DNA from: Kutzneria sp035492655
GTDB lineage: Bacteria > Actinomycetota > Actinomycetes > Mycobacteriales > Pseudonocardiaceae
Length of the DNA stretch: 17,901 bases
Direction of reading: 5' to 3'
Assembly: GCA_035492655.1 (NCBI GenBank)
Contig: DATJJB010000699.1
Coordinates: 1 to 17,901, forward strand
The notes beneath the pieces are model-generated. The model did no database searches. It was not told the DNA's origin and saw nothing but the letters and a program-made list of their open reading frames with translations. The position numbers were made by a program, and so were the translations under genes. Shown here one piece after another: positions 1 through 7,381 of the stretch. The stretch's first letter is position 1; each line of letters starts with the position of its first letter.

Positions 1-1
1 C

Positions 2-496
2 GCGGCACAGGGCGGGTTCTGTGCCAATGACAGCTGGCGCAACGACATCGACGGCGCCGGCGGCCTGGTCAAGGCGGGCAGCGGAACGCTCACGCTCACC
101 GGCGCGAACCGTTACCGGGGCGGAACTCGGGTCCAGGGCGGGACTGTGGTGGCGGCTTCGTCGAGCGCGCTGGGCATTGGGCCGGTGGAGGTCGCCGGCG
201 GCACGCTGCGGCTGAACTGCGACCTGCACGTGCGGAGCTATCGGCAAACCGGCGGAGAGCTCGTGCTTCGCCACGGCGACGCGCTCTCCGCCCTCAGCGG
301 ATCTGTCGTGATCTCGGGCGGCGTGTTGGAGATTCTCGTGGACTCGTCCTGCCCGCAGGACCGGATCCGGGTGCTCGCCGCACGAGAACTGCGCGGCCGG
401 TTCGCCACGATCCGCGTCAACGTCCCGGGCATGCGCGCGGTCCCCACCTACACCCCGACCGGCCTGTCCGTCCGAATCCTCCGCGAGCACTCGTGA
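2..496 (+). CDS. C-terminal part of a protein with autotransporter-type beta-strand (PATR) repeats, 5' partial
   Basis: The reading frame is open from the window edge and ends at TGA 494-496, giving 164 codons of a longer protein. It contains a repeat of the passenger-associated type: GGLVKAGSGTLTLTGAN (from about position 59), then a Y-x-GGT-x-V-x-GGT turn and a GGTLRL strand. This is the right-handed beta-helix signature of autotransporter passengers. There is no outer-membrane beta-barrel after it. The protein ends with a short sandwich-like tail containing SCPQDRIRVL and a VPTYTP segment. In actinomycetes such repeats are found at the C-terminus of secreted proteins (from memory, often PAP2-type phosphatases/haloperoxidases). 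The N-terminal part that would decide the function lies outside the window, so the enzyme identity is unknown. It converges with the permease gene 16 bp downstream. Confidence 0.7.
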   Translation, partial: AAQGGFCANDSWRNDIDGAGGLVKAGSGTLTLTGANRYRGGTRVQGGTVVAASSSALGIGPVEVAGGTLRLNCDLHVRSYRQTGGELVLRHGDALSALSGSVVISGGVLEILVDSSCPQDRIRVLAARELRGRFATIRVNVPGMRAVPTYTPTGLSVRILREHS

Positions 497-512
497 GGAG
501 AAGGCTTCCCGG

Positions 513-1373
513 TCATCGGCTGAAGCCCGCGGCGAGGCCGCCGAGCAGTTGGCGGCGGCCGAAGGCGTAGAGGACCAGGATGGGCAGCGTGGTGAGGACG
601 ACGGCGGCGGCGATGGCGGGGACGTTGACGCTGTACTGGCCCTGGAAGGTCCACAGTGCGAGCGGCAGGGTCCGCTGGTCGGGGCTCTGGGTGAGGATCA
701 GCGGCAGCAGGAACCCGTTCCAGATGGTCAGCGCGTTGAAGATGGACACGGTGAGGACGGCTGGTCGGGTCAGCGGCGCGACCAGCCGCCACATCGTCCG
801 CCACTCCGTGGCGCCGTCCATGCGCATCGCTTCGAACAGCTCCTTGGGGACGTCCCTGATGAAGTTGGCCAGTATCAGCACGGACAGCGGGATGGCGAAC
901 GCGATCGACGGCAGGATCAGCGCCAGCAGGCTGTCGTACAGGTGCAACCTGATGATGATCAGGTAGACGGGGATGATCGTGGCCTGGAGCGGGATGGCCA
1001 GTCCCATCAGGAAAAGGCCGTTGACCGCCCGCAGGAACCGGCTGGACCAGCCGCGCACGATGGCGTAGGCGGCCATGAAGGACACCGTGACCGCCGGCAC
1101 GACCGCGCCGGCGGTGACCACGACGGTGTTGAGGAAGTAGGTGATGAAGTCGGACTGCAGGACGAACTGGTAGTTGTCCAGCGTGGGGTTGCTGGGCGGC
1201 GCCAACGGGTTGCTCGCGTAGTAGCCGCTCTGCGCCTTGAGACTGGTGATGAGGATCCAGTAGAGCGGTATGACGACGACGGCGAGCCACAGTCCGGCGG
1301 TCAGGTTGCCGAGCCAGTTGCGCCGGTCGGCCGGACCGGTGTGGTGGTGTGGTCTGGTCGGTGTGGTGGGCAT
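513..1373 (-). CDS. Carbohydrate ABC transporter permease, MalG type
   Basis: Inner-membrane subunit of a CUT1-type sugar importer, 286 aa. About six membrane segments are visible (roughly residues 24-45, 82-105, 115-140, 148-170, 205-230, 252-272). The cytoplasmic EAA loop that docks the ATPase is at about 181-201 (EAMRMDGATEWRT...APL), with the conserved D-G-A core. The ATG at 1371-1373 was chosen because it lies one base after the stop of the upstream permease (TGA-C-ATG), so the two are probably translationally coupled. A longer frame starting further upstream would only read into the partner gene. It is the last gene of the lipoprotein-MalF-MalG operon, and no ATPase gene follows. The substrate is inferred from the neighbouring GH3 enzyme and repressor as a beta-linked disaccharide such as xylobiose. 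Confidence 0.95.
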   Translation of the reverse strand: MPTTPTRPHHHTGPADRRNWLGNLTAGLWLAVVVIPLYWILITSLKAQSGYYASNPLAPPSNPTLDNYQFVLQSDFITYFLNTVVVTAGAVVPAVTVSFMAAYAIVRGWSSRFLRAVNGLFLMGLAIPLQATIIPVYLIIIRLHLYDSLLALILPSIAFAIPLSVLILANFIRDVPKELFEAMRMDGATEWRTMWRLVAPLTRPAVLTVSIFNALTIWNGFLLPLILTQSPDQRTLPLALWTFQGQYSVNVPAIAAAVVLTTLPILVLYAFGRRQLLGGLAAGFSR

Positions 1374-1374
1374 G

Positions 1375-2304
1375 TCAGGCGCCTTCGAGTTGGCTCTGGC
1401 TCGCGTCGCGGCCACCGAGCCGGCGCAGCAGCAGGGCGAGGGCAAGGCCGACCAGCACGAGGATGACCGCGATGGCACTGGCGGGACCCATCAGGTTCGC
1501 CTGGAATCCCCGTTTGTACATGTCGAGCGCGAGCACGCGGGTGGCGTCTCCCGGGCCACCGGCGGTCAGCACGAAGATGAGGTCGAAGAAGGTCAGCGAC
1601 CCGACCACCATGAGCGTGGACGACGTGATGACCGTGTATTTCAGCTGGGGGAGCGTGATGGTGAAGAACTGCCGGACCCGCCCGGCCCCGTCCAGTTGCG
1701 CGGCTTCGTACAGCGACCGGGGGATCTGCCGGACGCCGCCCTGGTAGATCAGCGCGTGGAACGGGATGAACTGCCAGGACACGACGAAGATGACGAGACC
1801 GAACGCGAGTGCCGGCCGGCCGAGCCAGTCCTGGCTGAGGAACCCGATCCCCAGTCCGGCGCCGAGCCCGAAGTTGGGGTCCAGCAACGCCTTGTAGGCG
1901 ATCGCGATCGCCGCCGAGCTGAGCAGCAGCGGGACGAAGTACACCACGGACAGCACCGCCCGGTAGCGCTGGTAGCCGGCCAGGAACGTGCCGAGCAGGA
2001 TGCTCGACGGTGTCTGGACCGCCCAGGACACGACCATCACCAGGAACGTCACCAGGAGCGAGTGCGGCAGCCCGGGATCGGTGAGCACGGACCGCCAGCT
2101 GTCGAGTCCGGACGGGACGATGGCGCCGATCCCGTCCCACGTGGTGAAGCTCAGCACGAACACGCCGACGAGCGGGATGGCGGCGAAGCCGACGAAGAAC
2201 ACCAGTGCCGGCGCGGCCAACCACGGCAGGATGCCGTCGTGGTCGCGCCGGCGGGTGCGGGCGCCCCGGGCCGTCGAATCGCTCGCGAGTTCGGTCATGG
2301 ACAT
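1375..2304 (-). CDS. Carbohydrate ABC transporter permease, MalF type
   Basis: Second membrane subunit of the sugar importer, 309 aa, of the binding-protein-dependent transport inner-membrane family. It has a short charged N-terminus (about residues 1-25) and then a first hydrophobic segment at about 27-53. Further segments lie at about 83-108, 115-138, 166-188, 225-247 and 275-294. The EAA loop is at about 200-220 (EAAQLDGAGRVRQFFTITLP) and has the classic E-A-A...G...I.LP pattern. The chosen ATG at 2302-2304 has GGAG seven bases upstream (complement of 2312-2315). An in-frame TTG at 2323-2325 gives a longer reading frame but lacks a comparable ribosome site. It begins 22 bp after the lipoprotein gene ends and is followed one base later by the MalG partner, so the three form one transcript. 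Confidence 0.95.
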   Translation of the reverse strand: MSMTELASDSTARGARTRRRDHDGILPWLAAPALVFFVGFAAIPLVGVFVLSFTTWDGIGAIVPSGLDSWRSVLTDPGLPHSLLVTFLVMVVSWAVQTPSSILLGTFLAGYQRYRAVLSVVYFVPLLLSSAAIAIAYKALLDPNFGLGAGLGIGFLSQDWLGRPALAFGLVIFVVSWQFIPFHALIYQGGVRQIPRSLYEAAQLDGAGRVRQFFTITLPQLKYTVITSSTLMVVGSLTFFDLIFVLTAGGPGDATRVLALDMYKRGFQANLMGPASAIAVILVLVGLALALLLRRLGGRDASQSQLEGA

Positions 2305-2326
2305 CGAAACGCTCCGCACGCTCAAC

Positions 2327-3640
2327 TCACTGGCCGATGACCGCGTTGAGGTTGGTGGCGAACTGCTGCGGCGTGATGGACAGCTGGAACAGCTTGGCGA
2401 TGTTGTCCAGCAGGGTCTCGGCCGCGGTCGGGCTCAGCGCCTGGTCCCAGGACTGGGCGAAGACCTTGGCGTTGTTGGCGATGTCGTAGGTGAACTTGAG
2501 GAAGTCGGCGTTGCGGTCCTTGGCCAGCAGGTCCTGCGTGCCCTTGACGGCCGGCACCCCGCCGCTGCCGATCCACTGCTTGATCTCCTCGTCGTCGAGG
2601 ACGCCCTTGGCGAAGAAGTCCTTGGCGATCTTCTTCTGCTCGTCGGTCGCCTTCGAGGAGATGGACAGGTACTGCGCGGGGTTGCCGACGGTGTCGCTCG
2701 GGTCGCCCTTGCCGCCGTCGACGGCGGGGAAGTTCATGAAGCCGAGCGAGCCGCTGGAGACGAAGTCCCCACCTTGGGACTGCTGGATGCCGTACGACCA
2801 GGAGCCGTGCAGCATCATCGCGGCCTTGCCGGTGTAGAGCAGCGCCTGGTCGGCGTTGGAGTCCGCGGTGATCGAGGAGAAGCCCTTGATGAACCCGTCG
2901 GCCCGGACCAGGTCCTGGACCTTGGTCAGCGCGTCGATGGCGGCCGGGTTGGACCAGGCGTCCTGCTGGCCGTCGAAGACGGCCTGGAACACCTCGGGGC
3001 CGCCGATGCGGTCGAACAGGAACTCCAGCCACATCATGTTCGTCCACCGGGACTGCCCGCCGAGCGAGAACGGCGCGATGCCCTTCGCGTTGAGCTTGGG
3101 CACCAGGTCCATCACCTCGCCCCAGGTCTGCGGCGGCCGCGCGCCGACCGAGTCGAAGACCTTCTTGTTGTAGTACATGATGATCGGCTGCACGGTTTCG
3201 CACGGCAGCGCGTAGATCTTGCCGTCGACGGTCGCGGCGCGAAACGCGCTCGGGAACAGCCGGTCCTTGATCTTGGAGTTCTGGTCGAACCACGAGGTGA
3301 GGTCCTCGACCTGGCCGGCCTTGACGTACGAGCGCAGTGTGCCGCCGCCCCAGCCCCAGATGATGGTGGGCGCCTGCCCGGCGCCGATAGCGGTCTTGAT
3401 CTTCGTCTTGTAGGCGTCGTTCTGAAATGTGGTCGGGGTGATCTTCTCGTTGGGATTGGCCTGGTTGAACCGGTCGACGGCGCCGGTCCGGATGCCCTCC
3501 TGGGGCTGCCCGTTCAGGAACCAGTAGGTGGCGCCACTGCTGGCGCCCGGACCGGATGTGCCGCAGGAGGCGAGCGCCAGCGAGAGCGGCACGCTGGCGG
3601 CCATGCCGAGCACGGTACGTCGAGAGATTGGGGTTGCCAC
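2327..3640 (-). CDS. Sugar-binding lipoprotein of the ABC importer (extracellular solute-binding family 1)
   Basis: A 437-aa extracytoplasmic solute-binding protein that captures the sugar and delivers it to the two permeases. The signal region has twin arginines followed by a hydrophobic stretch (SRRTVLGM, residues 6-13) and a lipobox L-A-S-C at 23-26, so the mature protein would be a lipoprotein anchored at Cys26. The RR motif suggests Tat export. The mature part has family 1 binding-protein features: GKIYALPCETVQPIIMYYNKKVFD near 163-186, WGEVMDLVPKL, and a GKAAMMLHGSW segment near 272. The start is GTG at 3638-3640, with GGAGA about nine bases upstream. It is the first gene of the importer operon and is probably controlled by the operator at 3692-3706. 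By context it is BxlE-like (xylobiose), but the ligand is not proven; cello- or other beta-oligosaccharides are alternatives. Confidence 0.95.
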   Translation of the reverse strand: MATPISRRTVLGMAASVPLSLALASCGTSGPGASSGATYWFLNGQPQEGIRTGAVDRFNQANPNEKITPTTFQNDAYKTKIKTAIGAGQAPTIIWGWGGGTLRSYVKAGQVEDLTSWFDQNSKIKDRLFPSAFRAATVDGKIYALPCETVQPIIMYYNKKVFDSVGARPPQTWGEVMDLVPKLNAKGIAPFSLGGQSRWTNMMWLEFLFDRIGGPEVFQAVFDGQQDAWSNPAAIDALTKVQDLVRADGFIKGFSSITADSNADQALLYTGKAAMMLHGSWSYGIQQSQGGDFVSSGSLGFMNFPAVDGGKGDPSDTVGNPAQYLSISSKATDEQKKIAKDFFAKGVLDDEEIKQWIGSGGVPAVKGTQDLLAKDRNADFLKFTYDIANNAKVFAQSWDQALSPTAAETLLDNIAKLFQLSITPQQFATNLNAVIGQ

Positions 3641-3691
3641 GCTGGGGTTCTCCGTTCCCGAGAGCCGCCGACTTCGTTGGAGGCCGTACTC

Positions 3692-3706
3692 CGAAAACTT
3701 TCGAAA
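3692..3706. promoter_or_regulatory. Operator O1 for a LacI-family repressor (importer side)
   Basis: CGAAA-AC-TTTCG palindrome (3692-3703) followed by AAA, making CGAAAACTTTCGAAA. The same CGAAA-nn-TTTCGAAA pattern recurs at 3804-3818. O1 lies about 10-25 bases downstream of the transcription start predicted for the minus-strand promoter, a position suited to blocking transcription. From memory, it resembles the CGAAA/TTTCG palindromes reported for xylan and xylobiose regulators of Streptomyces. Binding by the repressor at 6237-7241 is inferred. Confidence 0.75.
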
Positions 3707-3721
3707 TTGTCGCGGTTTTCC

Positions 3722-3751
3722 ACCCTAGGTACGATCGCCTCGAACTGTCAA
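3722..3751 (-). promoter_or_regulatory. Promoter of the sugar importer operon
   Basis: On the minus strand a perfect TTGACA (complement of 3746-3751) is followed after 18 bases by TAGGGT (complement of 3722-3727). This is a good match to the TTGACA/TAnnnT consensus of the actinomycete housekeeping sigma factor. The start of transcription would fall near 3715, leaving a leader of about 75 bases that contains operator O1. Confidence 0.7.
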
Positions 3752-3767
3752 GGTTCATGTAACTTAC

Positions 3768-3797
3768 TTGCTCACTAAAAGTTATCTGCCGTATTCT
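3768..3797 (+). promoter_or_regulatory. Promoter of the GH3-repressor operon
   Basis: TTGCTC (3768-3773), an 18-base spacer and TATTCT (3792-3797) make a plausible housekeeping-type promoter. The expected start of transcription, about 3804, falls inside operator O2. The -35 elements of this promoter and the divergent one lie only about 16 bases apart, so their polymerases would also compete. Confidence 0.55.
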
Positions 3798-3802
3798 GAT
3801 TA

Positions 3803-3819
3803 TCGAAATGTTTCGAAAC
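3803..3819. promoter_or_regulatory. Operator O2 for a LacI-family repressor (GH3 side)
   Basis: TCGAAA-TG-TTTCGA (3803-3816) is a dyad with a two-base centre. It overlaps the perfect 10-bp palindrome GTTTCGAAAC (3810-3819). It shares CGAAA-nn-TTTCGAAA with O1, whose equivalent position is 112 bp away. It sits on the predicted transcription start of the GH3 gene, 22 bp before the start codon. Confidence 0.75.
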
Positions 3820-3841
3820 CCGCCCGCAGAGGGGGAGCGCG

Positions 3842-6253
3842 ATGGCAACGGCTGATCAGGCGCCGGTCACGAGCCGCGAGGTGCCGCGCTGGCAGGACCC
3901 GACGCTGCCGGTGCCGGATCGGGTCGACGCTCTGCTGGCCGAGCTGACACTGCCGGAGAAGGTCGGCCAGCTCGGCAGTCGCTGGCTCGGCAACGAGACG
4001 CCGCACTCCGGTGACGAGCAGGGCGGCAGCTCGCAGGTGGCGCCGATGCAGGACGTGTTCACGGCCGGGATGGCGCCGCTGGCCAAGGCCAGCCGGCACG
4101 GGCTGGGCCACCTGACCCGGGTGTTCGGCAGCCGGCCGGTGACCGTGGCGGACGGCGTCGCCGAAGTGGTCCGATCGCAGCACACGGTGCTGGCGAACTC
4201 TCGGCTCGGCATTCCCGCGCTGGTGCACGAGGAGTGCCTCACCGGCTTCACCACCTACGGCGCCACGGTCTACCCGGCGGCGATCGCCTGGGCCGCGACC
4301 TTCGACCCGGAGCTGGTGGCACGGCTGGGCGCCGCGATCGGGCGGGACATGCGTGCGGTTGGCGTGCACCAAGGCCTCTCGCCGCTGCTCGACGTGGTCC
4401 GGGACTACCGCTGGGGCCGGGTCGAGGAGACCATGGGCGAGGATCCCCATCTGGTCGCGATGCTGGGCACCGCCTACGTGCAGGGTCTGGAAGGCGCCGG
4501 TGTCATCGCCACCCTCAAGCATTTCGCCGGATACTCCGCGTCGAGAGCCGGGCGGAACCACGCGCCCGCGCCGATCGGCCGCCGCGAGCTGATGGACGTC
4601 GTCCTGCCGCCGTTCGAGACCGCGATCGCGGTGGGCCACGCCCGTTCGGTGATGAATTCCTATTCCGATGTGGACGGTGTGCCGGCCGGGGTCGACACGT
4701 GGCTGCTGACCGATCTGCTGCGGGACGACTGGGGGTTCACCGGCACCGTCGTCTCCGACTACGGGGCGATCGCGTTCCTCGCCACCATGCACCGCATGGC
4801 GGCGGACACGGATGAGGCCGGCGTCCAGGCGCTGTGCGCGGGCGTCGACGTGGAGCTGCCCGACACGCTCTGCTTCGGCCAGCACCTCGCGGACCGGGTC
4901 CGCAGGGGCGAACTCCCGGAGTCCACAGTGGATCGAGCGGTGCGCAGGCTGCTCACCCAGAAGATCCAGCTCGGACTGCTCGATCCTGAGTGGACGCCCG
5001 AGGCGTCGGTCGCCGGGGCCGACGAGGTCGACCTGGACTCGCCGGCCAACCGGATACTGGCCGGCGAATTGGCCGAGCGGTCCGTCGTGCTGCTCGACGC
5101 GGGCAGCGCGTTGCCGCTCGTCGGCGAGGGACGCCCGGCGCCGGGTCGGATCGCCGTCATCGGGCCGTGTGCCGCCGACCCGACGACCTTGATGGGGTGC
5201 TACGCCTTCCCCAACCACGTCTTGCCTCGCTACCCCGAGCTGCCCATCGGACTGACCGTGCCGACCGTGGTCGACGCGCTGCGCGCCGAACTGCCGGACA
5301 CCGAGATCGTCCACGAGCCGGGATGCGACGTGCGCGGTGCGGACCGGTCCGGGTTCGCCGCGGCGACGGCCGCGGCCGGCCAGGCCGATCTGTGCGTCGC
5401 GGTCGTGGGCGATCGCGCCGGCCTGTTCGGCAACGGCACCTCCGGCGAAGGCTGCGACGCCGAGGACCTGCGGTTGCCCGGCGTGCAGGCCGATCTGCTC
5501 GCCGAGCTGTTCGCGACCGGGACGCCGGTGGTCGTCGTCGTGGTCTCCGGCCGTCCGTACGCCCTTGGCGACGTGCATCCACACGCCGCCGGTCTGGTGC
5601 AGGCGTTCATGCCCGGCCAGGAGGGCGCGGCGGCGATCGCCGGTGTGCTGTCCGGCCGGGTCCAGCCCACGGGCAAGCTGCCGGTGCAGATTCCCCGCCG
5701 TCCGGGCGGCCAGCCCGGCACGTACCTGCAGCCTCCGCTCGGCATGAACAGCAGCGGCATCAGCAATCTCGACCCGTCGCCGCTGTTCGCGTTCGGCCAC
5801 GGCAGTTCCTACACCACGTTCGAGGTCGACGACCTGCGCACGAGCGCGACCGAGATCCCCACCGACGGCGAGTTCACCGTGTCGGTGCGGGTGCGCAACA
5901 CCGGCGCCCGGTCCGGCCACGAGGTCGTCCAGCTGTACCTGCACGACGTCCTCGCCCAGGTGACCCGACCGGTACGGCAGCTGGCCGGCTTCGCCGCGGT
6001 GCGGCTGGAACCGGGCGCGAGCGCACGCGTGCGGTTCGACGTGCACGCCGACCGCACCGCCTTCACCGGCCGGGAGCTACGGCGGATCGTCGAACCCGGG
6101 GAGGTCGAAGTGCATGTCGGCAGATCCTCGGTCGATCTCCCTTGCCGGACAACGGTTCGGTTGACCGGCGCCACCCGCGTGGTCGGTCACGACCGGCGGC
6201 TCACCACACCGGTTCACGTGCTGCCCGGGGAAGACGATGCCGGCGAACAGTAG
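3842..6253 (+). CDS. Glycoside hydrolase family 3 beta-xylosidase/beta-glucosidase (BxlA-like), cytoplasmic
   Basis: An 803-aa retaining beta-glycosidase that releases monosaccharides from imported beta-linked oligosaccharides. There is no signal peptide, so it acts inside the cell. The N-terminal barrel (about 25-350) has LVHEECLTGF, GRVEETMGEDP and KHFAGYSASRAGRN (K226-H227). The nucleophile is predicted to be Asp306 in VVSDYGAI. The second domain (about 390-640) has the expected acid/base Glu536 in TSGEGCDAEDLRLPG. A fibronectin-III-like domain follows at about 675-750. The VHEECL..F and KHF.GYSASRAGRN wording closely resembles Streptomyces BxlA beta-xylosidases as I remember them, so xylobiose is the favoured substrate; beta-glucosidase activity is possible. 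GGGGGAG lies just upstream of the ATG. The stop overlaps the next gene by 17 bp. Confidence 0.93.
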   Translation: MATADQAPVTSREVPRWQDPTLPVPDRVDALLAELTLPEKVGQLGSRWLGNETPHSGDEQGGSSQVAPMQDVFTAGMAPLAKASRHGLGHLTRVFGSRPVTVADGVAEVVRSQHTVLANSRLGIPALVHEECLTGFTTYGATVYPAAIAWAATFDPELVARLGAAIGRDMRAVGVHQGLSPLLDVVRDYRWGRVEETMGEDPHLVAMLGTAYVQGLEGAGVIATLKHFAGYSASRAGRNHAPAPIGRRELMDVVLPPFETAIAVGHARSVMNSYSDVDGVPAGVDTWLLTDLLRDDWGFTGTVVSDYGAIAFLATMHRMAADTDEAGVQALCAGVDVELPDTLCFGQHLADRVRRGELPESTVDRAVRRLLTQKIQLGLLDPEWTPEASVAGADEVDLDSPANRILAGELAERSVVLLDAGSALPLVGEGRPAPGRIAVIGPCAADPTTLMGCYAFPNHVLPRYPELPIGLTVPTVVDALRAELPDTEIVHEPGCDVRGADRSGFAAATAAAGQADLCVAVVGDRAGLFGNGTSGEGCDAEDLRLPGVQADLLAELFATGTPVVVVVVSGRPYALGDVHPHAAGLVQAFMPGQEGAAAIAGVLSGRVQPTGKLPVQIPRRPGGQPGTYLQPPLGMNSSGISNLDPSPLFAFGHGSSYTTFEVDDLRTSATEIPTDGEFTVSVRVRNTGARSGHEVVQLYLHDVLAQVTRPVRQLAGFAAVRLEPGASARVRFDVHADRTAFTGRELRRIVEPGEVEVHVGRSSVDLPCRTTVRLTGATRVVGHDRRLTTPVHVLPGEDDAGEQ

Positions 6254-7241
6254 CCGTACGACGCTGGCGACCGTCGCGCGGCTGGCCGGGGTCTCCGTCG
6301 CGACCGTGTCGAAAGTGGTCAACGGGCGCAGCGACGTCTCGCCACGGACCCGCATGCGGGTGCAGGAACTGTTGCACCAGCACGACTACGTGACACCCGT
6401 GGTCCGCGGCGGCGCACCACGGCTGCCCTCGATCATCGAGGTTCAGTTCGACGGTGGCCTCAGGTCCTACTCGGCCGAGGCGCTTGAGGGCATCGTCGAG
6501 GCCGCCGACGAGCTCGGGGTCTCGGTCGTGGTCAGCAAGCCGAACCGGGCCCAAAACTGGGCCCGTGACCTGGTCGCGGCCGGGCGCCGGGCGCTGATCG
6601 CGGTCACCAGCGTGCACACCGCCGCCCACCTGGACGCGTTGGGCCGGGCCGGGCTCCCGCTGGTCGTCATCGACCCGTTGCATCTGCCGGACAGCGAGGT
6701 CAACAGCGTCGGGTCGACCAATTTCGCCGGCGGCCTGGCCGCGACCCGGCACCTGCTCGACCTCGGCCACCGCCGCATCGCCTACCTGGGTGGACCGGCC
6801 TCCGCGGCGTGCAACCAGGCCCGGGCACACGGCTACCGGGCGGCCATGGAGGCGGAGAAGGCGCCGGTGCCGCGCGGCTACGTCCGGCCGGGGGAGTTCA
6901 CGTACCAGAACGGCCTGCTCGGCGCCGCGGCCCTGCTCGACCTCGCGGAGCCGCCCACGGCGATCTTCGCCGGCAACGACGAGATCGCCCTCGGTGTCAT
7001 CGAGACCGCTCGCATCCGTGGTCTGCGCATCCCCGAGGACCTGAGCGTGGTGGGCTTCGACGACACACTCCTCGCCCGGATGGCCGCACCGCCGCTGACG
7101 ACCATGCGTCAGCCGTTGCGGGAGATGGGCGGTGTCGCCCTGCGCACCGCGCTCCGCCTCGCGAACGGGGAGAAGATCGAGTCCCACCACATCGAGCTCG
7201 CCACCGAACTGGTGGTACGCGCGTCGACCGCACCCGCGTGA
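6237..7241 (+). CDS. LacI-family transcriptional repressor of the sugar operons
   Basis: A 334-aa regulator that probably represses the divergent importer and GH3 operons, and itself, until a sugar ligand is bound. The N-terminal helix-turn-helix is at about residues 9-30 (TLATVARLAGVSVATVSKVVNG). The usual hinge helix is unusual: DYVTPVVRGGAPRLPS replaces the common Y-x-P-N-x-x-A-R-x-L. The periplasmic-binding-protein-like domain (about 64-330) has NFAGGLAATRHLLDLGHRRIAYLGG, IFAGNDEIALGV and RIPEDLSVVGFDD...PPLTTMRQPL, typical of the actinomycete sugar-responsive LacI group. GGGGAAG precedes the ATG, which lies inside the end of the GH3 gene, implying coupled translation. Its likely binding sites are O1 and O2, in the shared promoter region, so the operon would be autoregulated. 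Confidence 0.95.
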   Translation: MPANSSRTTLATVARLAGVSVATVSKVVNGRSDVSPRTRMRVQELLHQHDYVTPVVRGGAPRLPSIIEVQFDGGLRSYSAEALEGIVEAADELGVSVVVSKPNRAQNWARDLVAAGRRALIAVTSVHTAAHLDALGRAGLPLVVIDPLHLPDSEVNSVGSTNFAGGLAATRHLLDLGHRRIAYLGGPASAACNQARAHGYRAAMEAEKAPVPRGYVRPGEFTYQNGLLGAAALLDLAEPPTAIFAGNDEIALGVIETARIRGLRIPEDLSVVGFDDTLLARMAAPPLTTMRQPLREMGGVALRTALRLANGEKIESHHIELATELVVRASTAPA

Positions 7242-7256
7242 GCCGGACTCGGGGAC

Positions 7257-7291
7257 CCGGGACCGCGGTCGGTCGCCTTGGCCGGTCCCGG
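7257..7291 (+). terminator. Possible terminator after the LacI gene
   Basis: A perfect 9-bp inverted repeat, CCGGGACCG (7257-7265) and CGGTCCCGG (7283-7291), with a 17-base loop begins 15 bp after the LacI stop. No T-run follows, as is common in actinomycete terminators, so it could equally be a processing or regulatory hairpin. Confidence 0.45.
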
Positions 7292-7310
7292 ACAGAAACG
7301 ACCGGACTCC

Positions 7311-7339
7311 TTGTCGCCGGCGTCGACCCGCGGTATCCA
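7311..7339 (+). promoter_or_regulatory. Weak promoter candidate for the rhamnosidase gene
   Basis: TTGTCG (7311-7316), 17 bases, TATCCA (7334-7339). The -10 match is partial. It is supported mainly by its position, with an operator-like site right at the expected start of transcription near 7346. Confidence 0.35.
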
Positions 7340-7349
7340 TGAGGTCGGA

Positions 7350-7363
7350 TTGAAACGTTAAAA
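7350..7363. promoter_or_regulatory. Operator-like site O3 before the rhamnosidase gene
   Basis: TTGAAACGTTAAAA has a central AACGTT palindrome with flanking TT/AA, as LacI-family sites often do. Aligned on the centre, it reads TGAAA-CG-TTAAA against CGAAA-nn-TTTCG of O1 and O2, so only the left half-site is well kept. It may bind the same repressor weakly or a different LacI protein. Confidence 0.45.
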
Positions 7364-7381
7364 CCGTGAGGTGACCCGGCG

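Noticed and set aside
1988..3778. A 596-codon plus-strand frame opposite the importer genes
   Set aside because: It crosses two well-supported minus-strand genes and the divergent promoter, and its composition is that of a shadow.
3800..6046. A 748-codon open frame antisense to the GH3 gene
   Set aside because: The translation has no recognisable motif and is rich in Arg, His and Gln, as expected from a shadow frame.
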